64,000 bases of DNA from a secondary endosymbiont of Ctenarytaina eucalypti (GCF_000287335.1 NC_018419.1:1364001-1428000); one strand, 5' to 3'; positions 44,228 through 56,417 are shown, numbered from the stretch's first letter. A program made the numbers and translations. The notes: a model not told the origin generated them from the letters alone.

Positions 44228-45250
44228 ATGCTTTCAATTCGACTCGCTGATTTAGCACAGCAGTTGGATGCAAAATTGCACGGTGATGGCGAGATCGTCA
44301 TTACTGGTATTTCCTCTATAAGGCGCGCGAAAGCAGGGCAGATTACGTTTCTTTCGGATAGCCACTTTCGTGAACAACTCTCTTCCTGTCAGGCGTCGGC
44401 GGTAGTGCTTACCGAAGATAGCCTGCCTTTCTTCACCGGCGCCGCGCTGGTTGTGAGTAATCCTTACTTAACTTATGCCCACATGGCACAGCTGATGGAC
44501 ACCACGCCAAAGCCTACCGAGGCTATCGGATCTGGGGCGGTAATTGCGCCAGATGTGACCATGGGACAGCGGGTGGCTGTGGGCGCTAACTCCTTCCTGG
44601 AATCTGGCGTTGTGCTTGGGGATGACGTGATCATCGGCCCTGGCTGTTGTGTCGGAAAGAACACCCATATTGGCGCCCGCACACGCTTATGGGCTAACGT
44701 AACCATCTATCATGAGATTGTTATCGGCGAATATTGTTTGATTCAATCTGGCGCCGTGATTGGTGCCGACGGTTTCGGGTACGCTAACGATCAGGGAAAC
44801 TGGATCAAAATACCGCAGCTTGGTCGAGTGATCATCGGAGATCGGGTAGAAATTGGCGCGTGTACTACAATTGATCGTGGTGCGTTGGACGATACCACCA
44901 TCGGGAACGGTGTAATTATTGATAATCAGTGTCAGATTGCACATAACGTAGTCATTGGTGACAATACCGCAGTCGCTGGTGGTGTTATTATGGCTGGCAG
45001 CCTGACCATAGGCCGCTCTTGCATAATTGGGGGCGCTAGCGTGATTAATGGTCATATTGCCATTTGCGATAAAGTCACGGTGACAGGCATGGGCATGGTC
45101 ATGCGTCCCATCACCGAACCAGGTGTATACTCATCTGGGATTCCACTACAGCCGAATAAAGAATGGCGTAAAACCGCTGCGTTAGTCATGAATATCTGCG
45201 ATATAAGCAAGCGAATAAAAGCTATCGAGCGAAAATTAGCAAAAAACTAA
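44228..45250 (+). CDS. lpxD: UDP-3-O-(3-hydroxymyristoyl)glucosamine N-acyltransferase
   Basis: 340 aa (341 in E. coli). Third step of lipid A synthesis, adding the second hydroxyacyl chain from ACP. The N-terminal uridine-binding domain (about 1-100) is followed by many left-handed hexapeptide repeats ([IV]G-type, about 100-310). The catalytic His is in [16 protein letters not shown], near residue 239. A C-terminal helix ends [10 protein letters not shown]. It is tightly coupled to skp (3-bp gap). No missing key residue was seen. Confidence 0.97.
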   Translation: MLSIRLADLAQQLDAKLHGDGEIVITGISSIRRAKAGQITFLSDSHFREQLSSCQASAVVLTEDSLPFFTGAALVVSNPYLTYAHMAQLMDTTPKPTEAIGSGAVIAPDVTMGQRVAVGANSFLESGVVLGDDVIIGPGCCVGKNTHIGARTRLWANVTIYHEIVIGEYCLIQSGAVIGADGFGYANDQGNWIKIPQLGRVIIGDRVEIGACTTIDRGALDDTTIGNGVIIDNQCQIAHNVVIGDNTAVAGGVIMAGSLTIGRSCIIGGASVINGHIAICDKVTVTGMGMVMRPITEPGVYSSGIPLQPNKEWRKTAALVMNICDISKRIKAIERKLAKN

Positions 45251-45251
45251 T

Positions 45252-45275
45252 TGATCCCGCCCTTGTAGGGGATCA
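45252..45275 (+). terminator. Weak hairpin in the lpxD-fabZ spacer
   Basis: TGATCCC pairs with GGGATCA (7 bp) immediately after the lpxD stop. No T-run follows, so it would at most be a pause or processing site within the operon. Confidence 0.3.
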
Positions 45276-45399
45276 TGCACACCGAGCTTTCACTGCCCGG
45301 CGAGTTATTATTATATTCGCGGCCTTCTTGTTTTGTCCTGGCCGGATTAAAGCAGGCGGTCTTGTTAATGCCACGTTTTTTAAAGACAGGAAGAGTATT

Positions 45400-45855
45400 T
45401 TGACTACTGACACTCATACTCTGCATATTGAAGAGATATTAGAACTTTTACCTCATCGGTTTCCATTTTTGCTAGTAGACCGCGTTCTGGATTTCGAGAA
45501 AGGACAGTTTCTGCGAGCAGTAAAGAATGTTTCCTTCAATGAACCATTTTTCCAGGGTCATTTCCCGTGCAAACCGATCTTTCCTGGGGTGCTCATTCTG
45601 GAAGCCATGGCCCAGGCGACAGGAATTCTGGCGTTCAAGAGCGCGGGAAAGCTGGCGCCTGGGGAACTCTATTATTTTGCTGCCATCGATGCAGCTCGTT
45701 TCAAGCGTCCTGTACAGCCGGGAGATCAGATGATTCTCGAAGTTGCATTTATTAAAGAGCGTCGAGGGGTCGCGCGCTTTAAAGGTGTCACTAAAGTTGA
45801 CGGTGAAGTAGCATGTGAAGCATCTATGATGTGCGCCCGGCGCCGGGAGGCCTGA
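45400..45855 (+). CDS. fabZ: 3-hydroxyacyl-[ACP] dehydratase FabZ
   Basis: 151 aa from TTG 45400, equal to the E. coli length; AGGAAGAG precedes it. An in-frame ATG-type extension from 45328 would add 24 residues unlike any FabZ and is rejected. It dehydrates 3-hydroxyacyl-ACP in fatty acid elongation. Catalytic His54 (FFQGHFP) and Glu68 ([11 protein letters not shown]) are present. It lies between lpxD and lpxA (4-bp gap to the lpxA GTG), where it competes with LpxA and LpxD for hydroxymyristoyl-ACP; keeping the genes together preserves that balance. Confidence 0.96.
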   Translation: MTTDTHTLHIEEILELLPHRFPFLLVDRVLDFEKGQFLRAVKNVSFNEPFFQGHFPCKPIFPGVLILEAMAQATGILAFKSAGKLAPGELYYFAAIDAARFKRPVQPGDQMILEVAFIKERRGVARFKGVTKVDGEVACEASMMCARRREA

Positions 45856-45859
45856 ATAC

Positions 45860-46648
45860 GTGATTGATCAATGCGCCTTTATACATCCCACTGCTATTGT
45901 GGAAGATGGCGCCATCATACACGCCGGCGCCTATGTCGGGCCGTTCTGTGTTATAGGTTCACAGGTCGAAATCGGTGCACGCACGGTGCTGAAGTCCCAT
46001 GTGGTGGTGGTCGGCGTTACTTGCATTGGTGAAGACAACCAGATTTATCCGTTCGTCTCCCTTGGAGATGTCAATCAAGATTTAAAATATGCCGGAGAGC
46101 GCACGCGAGTTGCAATTGGCGACCGTAACCGGATTCGAGAAAGCGTGACTATTCATCGTGGCACCATACAAGGTGGAGCAGTAACGCAAGTTTGTAACGA
46201 TAATCTCCTCATGGTGAATGCACATGTCGCCCACGACTGCACGGTGGGCAACCATTGCATTATGGCTAATAACGCTACACTCGGCGGCCATGTAGTAGTA
46301 GACGATTACGCTATTATCGGCGGAATGACCGCCGTCCATCAGTTCTGTGTTATTGGCGCCCACGTCATGGTCGGCGGTTGTTCTGGTGTTGCCCAGGATG
46401 TACCTCCTTTTGTGATTGCTCAGGGTAACCACGCTACACCGTTCGGCCTGAATATTGAAGGGCTGAAGCGCCGAGGTTTTGATCGCGATGCGCTACACGC
46501 GATACGCGCTGCGTATAAAATCATTTACCGTAGTGGAAAAACCCTTCACGAAGCTAAATTGCAACTGGAAACGTTGGCGAGCGAGTATAAGGTGGTAAAT
46601 ACCTTCCTAGACTTTTTGTCACGCTCCCAGCGAGGCATTATTCGGTAA
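45860..46648 (+). CDS. lpxA: UDP-N-acetylglucosamine acyltransferase
   Basis: 262 aa, identical in length to E. coli, with a GTG start giving [14 protein letters not shown]. First step of lipid A synthesis. Hexapeptide repeats form the left-handed beta-helix (to about 190), and catalytic His125 is in [26 protein letters not shown] and [12 protein letters not shown] complete the acyl-chain ruler and C-terminal helical region. Spacing is 4 bp from fabZ and 2 bp to lpxB, so it is translationally coupled on both sides. Confidence 0.97.
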   Translation: MIDQCAFIHPTAIVEDGAIIHAGAYVGPFCVIGSQVEIGARTVLKSHVVVVGVTCIGEDNQIYPFVSLGDVNQDLKYAGERTRVAIGDRNRIRESVTIHRGTIQGGAVTQVCNDNLLMVNAHVAHDCTVGNHCIMANNATLGGHVVVDDYAIIGGMTAVHQFCVIGAHVMVGGCSGVAQDVPPFVIAQGNHATPFGLNIEGLKRRGFDRDALHAIRAAYKIIYRSGKTLHEAKLQLETLASEYKVVNTFLDFLSRSQRGIIR

Positions 46649-46650
46649 AT

Positions 46651-47805
46651 ATGTCGTCGCCACGCCCCATTACGATCGGTTTAGTTACTGGCGAGACTTC
46701 CGGCGATATTTTAGGAGCTGGGCTCATGCGTGCGCTGCGTGGTCATTTACCAGAAGTCCGCTTTTTCGGTATCGCCGGTCCTCGTATGCAGGAGGAAGGG
46801 ATGGAAGCGTGGTATGACATGGAAGAGTTAGCGGTAATGGGTATCTTCGAGGTGCTTCATCGTCTACCGAGACTATGGCGCATCCGTCGAGATCTCATCC
46901 GACGCTTCACCGCGTTGCGTCCTGATGTTTTTGTCGGTATTGATGCACCGGATTTTACGATTGCTCTGGAATATCAGCTCAAACAACGCGGTATCCGCAC
47001 TATTCATTACGTTAGCCCATCTGTTTGGGCCTGGAGGCAACGCCGGGTACTCAAAATCGGCCGTGCTACGGATAATGTGTTGGCGCTCCTACCATTTGAA
47101 AAAGCATTTTACGACCGCCACAACGTCTCCTGCGAGTTTGTCGGCCACACAATGGCCGATATTATGCCATTTGATCCAGATAAAGACGCTGCACGAAAGG
47201 AACTCGGTATTCCCGCAGCCGCAAGCTGTTTGGCGCTTTTGCCCGGTAGCCGTCACAGCGAGGTGGAGAGACTAAGTGCAGATTTTCTGCGTGCCGCTGC
47301 ACGGGTGAGTCAGCGATTCCCAGGCCTGGAGATTGTTGTGCCATTAGTGAATCCAGCACGACGGGTCCAGTTTGAGCGCATCAAGGCGGAGGTGGCGCCG
47401 GAGTTATTGGTCAAGCTTCTGGACAATCAAGCTCGTCAGGCGATGATAGCATCTGATGCAGCTCTGCTGGCATCCGGTACCGCATCACTTGAGTGTATGC
47501 TAGCTCACTGCCCCATGGTCGTTGGATATCGCATGAAGCCGCTGACGTTCGCGCTAGCGCGAAGGCTGGTTAAAACCCCTTGGGTGTCACTCCCCAATTT
47601 ACTAGCCGGGTGTGAGTTAGTCAAAGAATTATTACAGGAGGAGTGCCGTCCAGACGCGTTGGCGGCGGCTGTCATTGAGCTGTTGCTTAACGATGATAAT
47701 CAGCGCTCGGCGTTGCTGGCTAAATTTCGTCAATTGCATCAGCAAATTCGCTGCAATGCCGACAAACAGGCGGCATGTGCCGTACTTGCCTTGATTAGCC
47801 GATAA
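46651..47805 (+). CDS. lpxB: Lipid A disaccharide synthase
   Basis: 384 aa (382 in E. coli). This GT19 glycosyltransferase condenses UDP-2,3-diacylglucosamine with lipid X. Motifs include the N-terminal [31 protein letters not shown], the nucleotide-site [10 protein letters not shown] and the C-terminal ASGTASLE. The ATG lies 2 bp after the lpxA stop. The frame is complete, and the end [10 protein letters not shown] resembles the family. In E. coli rnhB follows; here only its decayed trace is found. Confidence 0.97.
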   Translation: MSSPRPITIGLVTGETSGDILGAGLMRALRGHLPEVRFFGIAGPRMQEEGMEAWYDMEELAVMGIFEVLHRLPRLWRIRRDLIRRFTALRPDVFVGIDAPDFTIALEYQLKQRGIRTIHYVSPSVWAWRQRRVLKIGRATDNVLALLPFEKAFYDRHNVSCEFVGHTMADIMPFDPDKDAARKELGIPAAASCLALLPGSRHSEVERLSADFLRAAARVSQRFPGLEIVVPLVNPARRVQFERIKAEVAPELLVKLLDNQARQAMIASDAALLASGTASLECMLAHCPMVVGYRMKPLTFALARRLVKTPWVSLPNLLAGCELVKELLQEECRPDALAAAVIELLLNDDNQRSALLAKFRQLHQQIRCNADKQAACAVLALISR

Positions 47806-48249
47806 CACTTTTGAATTTCTGATGAGGCGAAAGACGCACTTCTTTTTTCTATCCTACTGTACCAGGTATCATCAGCTTCAATAAAGGTAGACGAGGTCTT
47901 TAGCAGTAGCGCTCGTGACCTATCTGTGATGCTGAAGCCAGCCCTGATGGGGCTGGTAGGATGAGGTAGTCCACATGGTTGAGTGAAAACTGGCGCGCGT
48001 GTTTGGTATAAGGACATAAATTTTTTTATTCTAATCTAGAGCATATCGCAACGACGCTTGCTATCACAATCCGAGCGATTTAAGAGCAGGTAGTTTCTTT
48101 GCGCTACCCCCACTATGTTTCCGCATATAATTTCGGTACAACACACAGTCTGTCGCACCCCTCTCCTGTCTCGCAATACGCGTATTTCATAGCACGACAG
48201 TGCATCTTTTGGGGAGCGTTGCTCCGCGCTTGATTTTTCTGGCATCAAT
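47806..48249 (+). pseudogene. rnhB: Decayed rnhB (ribonuclease HII)
   Basis: RNase HII removes single ribonucleotides from DNA and in enterics lies between lpxB and dnaE. The C-terminal third is readable. TLAITIRAI-stop-EQVVSLRYPHY at 48054-48116 is colinear with [31 protein letters not shown] follows where FAQHKGYPTA is expected. After one frameshift LAIRV...[15 protein letters not shown] parallels LAEHG...RSFGPVKRALGLAS. There is an in-frame TAA at 48081-48083 and the stop is lost. The N-terminal part is shortened by over 100 bp and unreadable; a short hairpin CCAGCCC-TGATG-GGGCTGG lies at 47938-47956. Confidence 0.7.
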
Positions 48250-48289
48250 CTGTCATTGTGGTGATAACACCTCACAGCGGGTAGTATTT

Positions 48290-51200
48290 ATGATTGCACA
48301 ACGTTTTATTCACCTCCGGGTACATAGCGATTACTCAATGATCGATGGACTCGTTAAAGTCGACTTGTTGGTAAAAAAAGCCTCTGCCCTGCATATGCCA
48401 GCTTTAGCTATCACAGATTTTACTAATTTATTCGGGCTAGTTAAATTTTACGGAAGCGCCCATGGTGTCGGTATTAAGCCTATTATTGGAGCAGATTTTT
48501 TTGTACAAAGTGAGATGCTGGGGAATGAACTAGCGGACTTGACTATTTTAGCAGCCAATAATGTGGGCTACCACAACTTAACTCTACTTATTTCATGCGC
48601 CTATAAGCGGGGATATGGGGCTGCTGGACCGGTGATTGATCGCGATTGGCTGATGAAGTATAGGGAGGGCTTGATTTTGCTCTCCGGAGGGCGAAAAGGG
48701 GATGTTGGAAAATACTTGATACGCGGTAATATTCCGAAGGTAGAAAAATGCCTAGCGTTTTATGAGATGCATTTCCCTGACCGATATTATCTGGAACTGA
48801 TCCGCACCGGCCGAGCTGATGAAGAAATATATCTACAGGCTGCCGTTGCATTGGCATCTCGGCATGGTTTGCCGGTAGTTGCTACTAACGATGTACGCTT
48901 CACGAGTGCTGATGCTTTTGAAGCCCACGAGATCAGGGTAGCTATTCATGACGGGGTTACCCTCGATGACGTCAACCGTCCGCAAAATTATAGCCCACAG
49001 CAGTATATGCGTAGCGAAGAGGAAATGTGCGAATTGTTCTCCGATCTACCCGAAGCGCTGATAAACAGCGTAGAAATCGCACGCCGCTGTAACGTTACGA
49101 TCCGCCTTGGAAAACATTTCCTACCGCAGTTCCCGACTGGTGAGATGTCCACCGAAGATTATTTGGTAAAGTGTGCTCGTGAAGGCTTAGAGAAACGACT
49201 AGATTTCTTATTTCCCGATGCGCATATGCGGCGCGAAAAGCGCGCCGCCTACGATAAACGTCTTGACATCGAGATGCAGGTTATAAACCAGATGGGGTTC
49301 CCAGGTTATTTTCTGATAGTAATGGAGTTTATTCAGTGGTCGAAAGATAATGGGGTACCAGTCGGGCCTGGGCGTGGATCAGGTGCCGGGTCGCTAGTAG
49401 CTTATTCTCTAAACATCACTGACCTGGACCCGTTAGCGTTTGATTTGCTATTTGAACGTTTTTTAAACCCAGAGCGCGTATCGATGCCAGACTTTGATGT
49501 TGATTTCTGTATGGAGAAGCGTGATTTGGTGATTGAGCATGTGGCTGAAACTTATGGCCGTGATGCTGTTTCGCAGATTATTACTTTCGGTACTATGGCA
49601 GCTAAAGCGGTTATCCGTGACGTTGGCCGAGTCCTTGGCCATCCTTACGGTTTTGTGGATCGGATTGCCAAGCTGGTTCCATTCGATCCGGGTATGACTC
49701 TGGGAAAAGCGCTTCTGTCGGTACCGCAATTACAGGCCATTTATGACGCCGATGAAGAGGTCAAGGCGTTAATTGATATGGCGCGCAAGATTGAAGGTGT
49801 CACGCGCAATGCCGGTAAACACGCTGGTGGCGTAGTGATTGCTCCAACTAAAATTACTGATTTTGCGCCACTTTATTGCGATTCTGAAGGTAACCATCCG
49901 GTTACCCAGTTCGATAAAAACGATGTGGAGTATGCCGGCCTAGTGAAGTTTGACTTCCTTGGCCTACGTACCCTGACAATTATCAATTGGGCGCTAACAA
50001 TGATTAACGCCCGTCGTGCCCGTCAAGGTCTGGATTCCATCAATCTTGCCACTATTCCCTTTGGGGATAAGAAAAGCTTCGAGATGCTCCAGCGAGCCGA
50101 AACTACTGCAGTCTTTCAATTGGAATCTCGAGGCATGAAGGATCTAATCAAGCGCCTGCAGCCTGACTGTTTTGAGGATATGATTGCATTAGTGGCTCTA
50201 TTCCGGCCCGGACCTCTACAATCAGGTATGGTAGAGAACTTTATCGATCGTAAACATGGTCGTGAAGCTATCTCTTATCCCGATTTCGAGTGGCAACACC
50301 CCTCGCTAAAACCTGTTCTTGAGCCGACTTACGGTATCATACTTTACCAGGAACAGGTGATACAGATCGCTCAAGTGCTAGCGGGCTATAGCTTGGGCAG
50401 CGCGGATATACTACGCCGTGCGATGGGGAAAAAGCAGCCGGAGGAGATGGCTAAACAGCGCTCTGTATTTAAATCTGGCGCGGAAAGTATCGGTATCGAC
50501 GGCGAAATCGCTATGAAGATCTTCGACTTGGTAGAGAAATTTGCCGGCTATGGCTTCAACAAGTCTCACTCCGCTGCTTATGCGCTAGTATCTTATCAGA
50601 CTCTATGGTTAAAGGCTCATTATCCCGCAGAATTTATGGCAGCGGTCATGACTGCCGATATGGATAATACTGAAAAAATTGTAGGGCTAGTTGATGAATG
50701 TTTGCGCATAGGCCTGAAAGTTTTGCCGCCGGACATCAATAGCGGACAGTATCATTTTCAAGTTAATGAAGAGGGGGAGATAGTTTACGGCATCGGCGCT
50801 ATCAAAGGCGTTGGAGAAAAACCTATTGCAGCAATTATTGAAGCGCGCAACAAAAACGGTCACTTCCGTGAACTATTTGATCTTTGTGCTCGCGCCGATA
50901 TTAAAAAGCTTAATCGCCGAATACTAGAAAAGCTGATTATGTCTGGTGCTTTCGACCGCTTAGGACCTCATCGCGCCGCACTTCTTTATGCTGTAGATGA
51001 CGCAATCAAAGCAGCCACTCAGTACACTACAGCTAAAAAGAATGGGCAAAAAGATATGTTCGGTGTCCTTTCAGAGAATCCGGAAGAAGTGGAAGCCTCC
51101 TACAATACCGTGACTCCTTGGCCGGAGAAGGCGGTGCTGGATGGCGAGCGTGAAACGCTCGGTCTTTACTTGACCGGCCATCCCATCACGCAATATCTTC

Positions 51201-51772
51201 GCGAGATTTTATATTATTCGGGCGGGATGTGTCTGAAGGATATACACCCTACTGAGCGCGGTAAGATAGTGTGTGTGGGGGGGTTAGTGTTGTCTACGCG
51301 GGTTATGGTTACTAAGCGAGGCCAGCGGATCGGCGTTTGCACGTTAGACGATCGTTCAAGTCGGATGGATGTGATGTTGTTTACAGATGTACTCGAAAAA
51401 TACCAGCATTTATTAGAAAAAGACCGTATCCTGATCGCCCAGGGCCAGGTGAGTTTTAATGATTTTAACGGCGGACTGAAAATGACGGCTCGCGAATTAA
51501 CTGATATTAACGAAGCACGCGAAAAATATGCGCGCGGACTAGCTATCTCGCTAACCGACAAACAAATTGATGAGCAGTTTTTAAAACGTCTTCGTTTATC
51601 ATTGGAACCCTATCGATCAGGGACGATCCCAGTGCATCTTTATTATCAAGGGCAAGATGCACATGTGCTGTTGCGCTTTGGGGAAGCCTGGAATGTCACC
51701 CCGACTGATCGCTTACTAAGTAACTTACGAACACTTGTAGGCAGTGAACAAGTGGAAGTAGAGTTTGACTAA
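48290..51772 (+). CDS. dnaE: DNA polymerase III alpha subunit
   Basis: 1160 aa, exactly the E. coli length, from ATG 48290 ([20 protein letters not shown]). An upstream in-frame ATG at 48200 would add 30 residues that belong to the rnhB remnant. It is the replicative polymerase subunit: PHP domain (about 1-270), polymerase core with acidic residues in MPDFDVDF (Asp401 and Asp403) and a third Asp near 555, beta-clamp region, OB fold (about 980-1070) and C-terminal tau-binding part. The ribosome binding site is weak. dnaE reads into accA after 12 bp. No lesions seen. Confidence 0.98.
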   Translation: MIAQRFIHLRVHSDYSMIDGLVKVDLLVKKASALHMPALAITDFTNLFGLVKFYGSAHGVGIKPIIGADFFVQSEMLGNELADLTILAANNVGYHNLTLLISCAYKRGYGAAGPVIDRDWLMKYREGLILLSGGRKGDVGKYLIRGNIPKVEKCLAFYEMHFPDRYYLELIRTGRADEEIYLQAAVALASRHGLPVVATNDVRFTSADAFEAHEIRVAIHDGVTLDDVNRPQNYSPQQYMRSEEEMCELFSDLPEALINSVEIARRCNVTIRLGKHFLPQFPTGEMSTEDYLVKCAREGLEKRLDFLFPDAHMRREKRAAYDKRLDIEMQVINQMGFPGYFLIVMEFIQWSKDNGVPVGPGRGSGAGSLVAYSLNITDLDPLAFDLLFERFLNPERVSMPDFDVDFCMEKRDLVIEHVAETYGRDAVSQIITFGTMAAKAVIRDVGRVLGHPYGFVDRIAKLVPFDPGMTLGKALLSVPQLQAIYDADEEVKALIDMARKIEGVTRNAGKHAGGVVIAPTKITDFAPLYCDSEGNHPVTQFDKNDVEYAGLVKFDFLGLRTLTIINWALTMINARRARQGLDSINLATIPFGDKKSFEMLQRAETTAVFQLESRGMKDLIKRLQPDCFEDMIALVALFRPGPLQSGMVENFIDRKHGREAISYPDFEWQHPSLKPVLEPTYGIILYQEQVIQIAQVLAGYSLGSADILRRAMGKKQPEEMAKQRSVFKSGAESIGIDGEIAMKIFDLVEKFAGYGFNKSHSAAYALVSYQTLWLKAHYPAEFMAAVMTADMDNTEKIVGLVDECLRIGLKVLPPDINSGQYHFQVNEEGEIVYGIGAIKGVGEKPIAAIIEARNKNGHFRELFDLCARADIKKLNRRILEKLIMSGAFDRLGPHRAALLYAVDDAIKAATQYTTAKKNGQKDMFGVLSENPEEVEASYNTVTPWPEKAVLDGERETLGLYLTGHPITQYLREILYYSGGMCLKDIHPTERGKIVCVGGLVLSTRVMVTKRGQRIGVCTLDDRSSRMDVMLFTDVLEKYQHLLEKDRILIAQGQVSFNDFNGGLKMTARELTDINEAREKYARGLAISLTDKQIDEQFLKRLRLSLEPYRSGTIPVHLYYQGQDAHVLLRFGEAWNVTPTDRLLSNLRTLVGSEQVEVEFD

Positions 51773-51784
51773 TATGGAAACATT

Positions 51785-52744
51785 ATGAGTTTGAATTTTC
51801 TTGATTTTGAACAGCCGATTGCAGAGCTAGAAGCTAAAATTGACTCACTGACCGCAATCAATCGTCAAGAAAAAACATTAGACATTGATCTGAATGAAGA
51901 AGTGCAGCGTTTGCGTCAAAAAAGCGGGGACTTGACTCAGAAAATTTTCTCCAATCTAGGTGCCTGGCAAATAGCCCAGCTAGCTCGACATCCGATGCGC
52001 CCCTATACGCTAGATTATGTGCACAATATATTCACGGACTTTGACGAATTATCAGGTGATCGCGCGTATGCCGATGATAAAGCTATCATCGGAGGAATAG
52101 CGCGTCTGAATTCCCGGCCTGTTATGATCATCGGACATCAGAAAGGACGAGAAACGAAAGAGAAAATCCGACGCAATTTTGGGATGCCAGCGCCAGAGGG
52201 GTACCGAAAGGCGCTGAGGCTAATGGAGATGGCGGATCGTTTTAATCTGCCCCTACTAACTTTTATTGATACGCCAGGCGCATACCCGGGAGTTGATGCT
52301 GAGGAGCGAGGCCAATCTGAAGCTATCGCAAAAAACCTGCGAGAAATGTCGGGCCTGCGAGTCCCGGTGATTTGTACGGTGATAGGCGAAGGCGGTTCCG
52401 GTGGCGCGTTAGCTATTGGGGTGGGTGACAGGGTCAATATGCTGCAGTACAGTACCTATTCTGTGATCTCGCCCGAAGGATGCGCCTCCATTTTATGGAA
52501 AAATGCCGATAAAGCGGCTATCGCTGCCGAAGCTATGGGTATTATCGCCTCACGTTTGAAAGAACTGGATCTGATTGACAGCATCATTCTGGAGCCGTTG
52601 GGCGGCGCCCACCGAGATATGCAAGCTATTGCTTCTGCGCTGAAAACGCAACTTCTAGACGATCTGGTCGAGCTTGATGCTTTCAGCACGCAAGAGTTGC
52701 TCAGCAATCGTTATCACCGTCTGATGAATTATGGTTATTGCTGA
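51785..52744 (+). CDS. accA: Acetyl-CoA carboxylase carboxyltransferase subunit alpha
   Basis: 319 aa, same length as E. coli. With AccD it moves the carboxyl group from biotin to acetyl-CoA to give malonyl-CoA, committing carbon to fatty acids. A coiled N-terminus ([17 protein letters not shown]) is followed by the crotonase-like carboxyltransferase domain with the oxyanion-hole glycines in [15 protein letters not shown] and the substrate region [15 protein letters not shown]. It ends the dense cluster 12 bp after dnaE. Genes that follow in E. coli (ldcC, tilS) are not recognisable. Confidence 0.98.
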   Translation: MSLNFLDFEQPIAELEAKIDSLTAINRQEKTLDIDLNEEVQRLRQKSGDLTQKIFSNLGAWQIAQLARHPMRPYTLDYVHNIFTDFDELSGDRAYADDKAIIGGIARLNSRPVMIIGHQKGRETKEKIRRNFGMPAPEGYRKALRLMEMADRFNLPLLTFIDTPGAYPGVDAEERGQSEAIAKNLREMSGLRVPVICTVIGEGGSGGALAIGVGDRVNMLQYSTYSVISPEGCASILWKNADKAAIAAEAMGIIASRLKELDLIDSIILEPLGGAHRDMQAIASALKTQLLDDLVELDAFSTQELLSNRYHRLMNYGYC

Positions 52745-53966
52745 GTAACCATTCTTGATGGCAGTTAGGCAGGGGGCTGACCTGTGATAGCTAATCCCAG
52801 ATAGGTTGGTATCTATTTTTTAGTGTTTCCGGGTAATTGTAGTGAGTGTAACCAAGCCTACCTCCAGGACTCACGCTATCCTGCACTTCCCGGAGGGTTT
52901 TTGAATAATTGCAATATCTTATTACACGTAACTTAACAGGTGTTAATTATGGGGTGATTTATGAAAAAAAATTTTAAAAGTATTTCTACTGTTAGTGATT
53001 CTGAAACCTATTAAGCAGAGTATATTGTAATACGCTTATAGCTTCTTGAATGCATCAGAATTATTGATGCATGTCTCCGGACGGGTTGATGAGTGGGCAC
53101 AGTTAGTTATGCTTGGGTGTAATTTCGTTCAGCGACTGACCAGTAACATGGTTCTATTTACCTGGACATCATGGCCGGAGAGACGCATGTGAGAATTACT
53201 TTGCTATGCTTTGAACCGAAACATGGCTAGTTTTGGTAACTGCATGTATGTGATACCCCAAAGTTTACACCCAGCATTGATTTACTTTTTCTTAAAAGTT
53301 CAGACTCATGTTAAAAAAAATACAAACGTTCATTAATCTTTATATTATATTGCAATATTCATCGCAACAGAGGGTCTCTTTGATTCAGGTTTCAATCGCT
53401 GATGATGAAGTAAATGTTTGTCGTTTCGCTAAGGGCGGTATGAGGTCGCGCTGACTTTATTTATCAACTGATAAAGCTGTTGGCGAGCTATATAGAGCAT
53501 GCTTTTTATAGAAAAACTAGACTTAAACTAAGTAAAAGTACCCACATTCGACCGTACCTCATTACTAAAATTTGTTGGCGAAGTAGTAGAATAGACCGCC
53601 TGGTAGTATAAAGTTGAATAAAACCGCGTATGGCGTAGCTCTATGAGCCAGTAAACTGGCTTCAATGCGTTTCTGAATATGTCTTCGAAACCATCAGTTT
53701 CGTGAAGAAATAAATTGTAGTAACGTGGGATCGAAGAATCAGACTGCATGAAAATATGATACATGCCAGATACCAATCACGTTCTACGAATATTCATCAT
53801 CGAAGCAAATTCTGCTTTATACGGCAACGGCATTCTGTGCTAGAAAAAACGATTTGAGTTGCATTTACCGCTTCTTTGCTAAACATTAGCAATAAACAGT
53901 AGTTTCTCATCATGCTAGGACAAAGTTATTGACGTCATCGAGCTAATAGGGTGTAATATAATAATT
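52745..53966. other. Silent DNA between accA and tRNA-Phe
   Basis: 1.2 kb with no gene; frames below 85 codons and without family character. No terminator with T-run is seen right after accA. Confidence 0.5.
53929..53962 (+). promoter_or_regulatory. Possible tRNA-Phe promoter
   Basis: TTGACG (53929-53934) and overlapping -10 candidates TAATAT (53954-53959, spacer 19) and TATAAT (53957-53962, spacer 22) precede the tRNA by a few bases. Spacing is long, so the -35 assignment is uncertain. Confidence 0.35.
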
Positions 53967-54042
53967 GCCCGGATAGCTCAGTTGGTAGAGCAGAGGATTG
54001 AAGATCCTCGTGTCCTTGGTTCGATTCCGAGTCCGGGCGCCA
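53967..54042 (+). tRNA. pheV: tRNA-Phe (anticodon GAA)
   Basis: 76 nt, GCCCGGATAGCTCAGTTGGT at the 5' end and encoded CCA at the 3' end. The acceptor stem GCCCGGA/TCCGGGC is perfect, the anticodon loop is TTGAAGA between AGGAT and ATCCT, and the T arm is CTTGG-TTCGATT-CCGAG. It differs little from E. coli tRNA-Phe. It stands alone between silent stretches. Confidence 0.97.
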
Positions 54043-55396
54043 TCAGAATTAAGTACATGCTGCCTAAGAGCGATTTTATAGCTGTAATGCATTCTCTTTA
54101 AATTTTTTATTCCTTAATCAATTTATGCAAAATTATTTATTACAATGCACCTGTATTCTAGGTGTATTATTTCCGGCGCCCTCTGGTTTAAGAGATAATG
54201 ATTAGATAATTTGACATTTTAAGCAAGCACTAGATTCGTGCATTTAATATCTGTAGTTTTGATTGTATAGGTTACAATAACTAAGAAGCCTGCTGACAGC
54301 AATGCGATGAAGCAACGTCAGACTCTGAGAGTACGGAGTCTGTGAGTAAGAGATTGGCTCCATGCATGAAGCAATTATCTTACGCCTAGTAGCCGAATAC
54401 GTATCTACTCTGTTCATCTCATGCACTATAGTAGTCATTAAAAAAGAGGTGTCGGAGTTTTGAAAAGTGTACTCAAGGAACGCCTTTACTCCAGTTGAAA
54501 TAGATTCAGATTTCGCTAAGATGACCGGATGTTTTTTCTCACAAAACGAGAAAATAATCAGATCACAAAAAATTTTAAAATACAGTGAAATGATCTATGT
54601 GATGGTTCCGATTAACAAAATACAGAGTGTTAATGATATCACAAAGAAGCGCCGGCAGCATAAATAGTATATCCCTCCTGAACAATCCGAGGAAAGTTAG
54701 TTGACCGGTATTGACAATATACGTCACTGCGGCAATGCTCTCTTAAGACAGCAACTTCAGTCACTATTTCCCCCTCAGAAAAAAGGGGGGATATTAGCTA
54801 GCTGTTATGTTATGAGGGTCACTATATTCTCAGAAATCAACATTTGAGACATTTCCTATCCGCAATAGGCATTTCCCGGTTTAAAATACTTTCAGGTAAT
54901 TATTTGATTCTCAGTGATGTAGTTATTCTAATAAAGTTAGGTGATTAACATCGTTAAAGTATTGCAGAAGATTAGCCTGTTAGGCATGCCGAAGAGCGCT
55001 CGTATCGTGTTGAAGTAATTCTGATCGCCTCTAACTTGTAACAAACATTTATTTATAAAACTATTGCCTAGTAATGACAATATATTTGTCAGAGACATGG
55101 GCATCACGTGAATTTTATGCACTCACATGCAATCTCTGGATTGTGAGGATTTTTTTTCAAAAAAAACCGATAAATGACAACATGATGAAATCATATATGA
55201 TTATTTATTAATGTTGCACGTCGGGATTGACGATTTTTTTCGGCTTTTATATTAGTTACTAGTCTAACGTGAATCAATGTCTTTTTAGTATTTTGTTATA
55301 GTATGTAATCACAAAGATCAGCATGCGTTTCTCATGGGGAAAGAACCAAACAGGGTATTGTATACTACAAGCAGTTTTTTAAGTTTAGAGGTCGTC
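54043..55396. other. Silent DNA between tRNA-Phe and pfkA
   Basis: 1.35 kb with short frames only. A 7-bp hairpin CAGACTC...GAGTCTG lies at 54319-54342. TATACT at 55361-55366 is a -10 candidate for pfkA without a clear -35. Confidence 0.45.
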
Positions 55397-56359
55397 ATGA
55401 TTAAAAAAATCGGTGTGCTGACAAGTGGTGGTGATTCACCGGGCATGAATGCGGCCATTAGGGGTGTGGTTCGGTCTGGCCTTTCTGAAGGCTTAGAAGT
55501 TTACGGCATTTATGATGGCTATCTAGGCTTATTTCAGAATCGAATGGCGAAACTAGACCGTTATAGCGTTTCAGATATGATTAACCGTGGAGGCACCTTT
55601 CTCGGTTCGGCACGTTTCCCTGCCTTCCGAGAGGCAGGCACTCGCGCGATCGCGATTGAAAACATGGCTCAGCGAGGTCTGGATGCGCTAGTAGTGATAG
55701 GCGGAGACGGCTCCTATATGGGTGCTAAGCACTTGACAGAAATGGGTCCCCCCTGTATTGCCCTACCTGGCACTATTGATAATGACGTGGCAGGTACTGA
55801 TTACACCATTGGCTACTTTACCGCGCTGGAAACCGTCGTCGAAGCTATTGACCGTCTTCGTGATACGTCTACTTCACATCAGCGTATTTCCATTGTGGAG
55901 GTCATGGGACGGTATTGTGGTGATTTAACTATGGCAGCTGCTATCGCCGGCGGTTGTGAATTTATTGTTTTGCCTGAAGTAAAATTCAAACCAGAAGACC
56001 TAGTTGACGAAATCAAGGCGGGTATTGCTAAAGGCAAAAAACATGCCATTGTCGCGATTACTGAACATATCTGTAATGTCGCTGAGCTGGTGCAATACAT
56101 AGAAAAAGAAACGGGACAGGAAACGCGGGCCACGGTACTGGGCCATATTCAGCGCGGCGGAACGCCGGTAGCCTATGACCGTATTTTGGCCTCACGCATG
56201 GGCGCGTACTCCATCGAGTTATTGTTGCAGGGTTATGGCGGCCATTGTGTCGGCGTGCAGAATGAACGGCTTCTGCATCACGAAATCGTCGACGCCATTA
56301 AAAATATGAAACGCCCCTTCCGCAGCGATATTTTAGAAACGGCAAAAAAACTATTCTAA
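55397..56359 (+). CDS. pfkA: 6-phosphofructokinase I
   Basis: 320 aa, exactly as in E. coli, from ATG 55397 ([20 protein letters not shown]); AGAGG lies 6 nt before. The in-frame ATG at 55334 would add 21 unrelated residues. It is the ATP-dependent glycolytic control enzyme: nucleotide loop GGDGS near 102-106, catalytic Asp127 in PGTIDNDV, and fructose-6-phosphate residues in MGRYCGDL and the HIQRGG block. The allosteric-site Arg and Lys region ([12 protein letters not shown]) is intact. Glycolysis from fructose-6-phosphate is thus retained. Confidence 0.98.
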   Translation: MIKKIGVLTSGGDSPGMNAAIRGVVRSGLSEGLEVYGIYDGYLGLFQNRMAKLDRYSVSDMINRGGTFLGSARFPAFREAGTRAIAIENMAQRGLDALVVIGGDGSYMGAKHLTEMGPPCIALPGTIDNDVAGTDYTIGYFTALETVVEAIDRLRDTSTSHQRISIVEVMGRYCGDLTMAAAIAGGCEFIVLPEVKFKPEDLVDEIKAGIAKGKKHAIVAITEHICNVAELVQYIEKETGQETRATVLGHIQRGGTPVAYDRILASRMGAYSIELLLQGYGGHCVGVQNERLLHHEIVDAIKNMKRPFRSDILETAKKLF

Positions 56360-56378
56360 TTTTACCAGTTGGTTTGTC

Positions 56379-56417
56379 TGCGAGGGCTTAAAGGAGCGCG
56401 CTTTAGCCTTCCTCGCA
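56379..56417 (+). terminator. Hairpin after pfkA
   Basis: TGCGAGG pairs with CCTCGCA and encloses a second paired part (GCTTAAAG against CTTTAGCC with one bulge). It lies 20 nt after the pfkA stop. There is no T-run, so termination is not certain; it may be a 3' stabilising structure. Confidence 0.4.

Noticed and set aside
45328-45399. 24-residue extension of FabZ
   Set aside because: TTG 45400 has a good ribosome binding site and gives exactly the enteric 151 residues.
48200-48289. N-terminal extension of dnaE by 30 residues
   Set aside because: E. coli DnaE begins at the homologous residue of ATG 48290, and the extension matches the rnhB C-terminal remnant instead.
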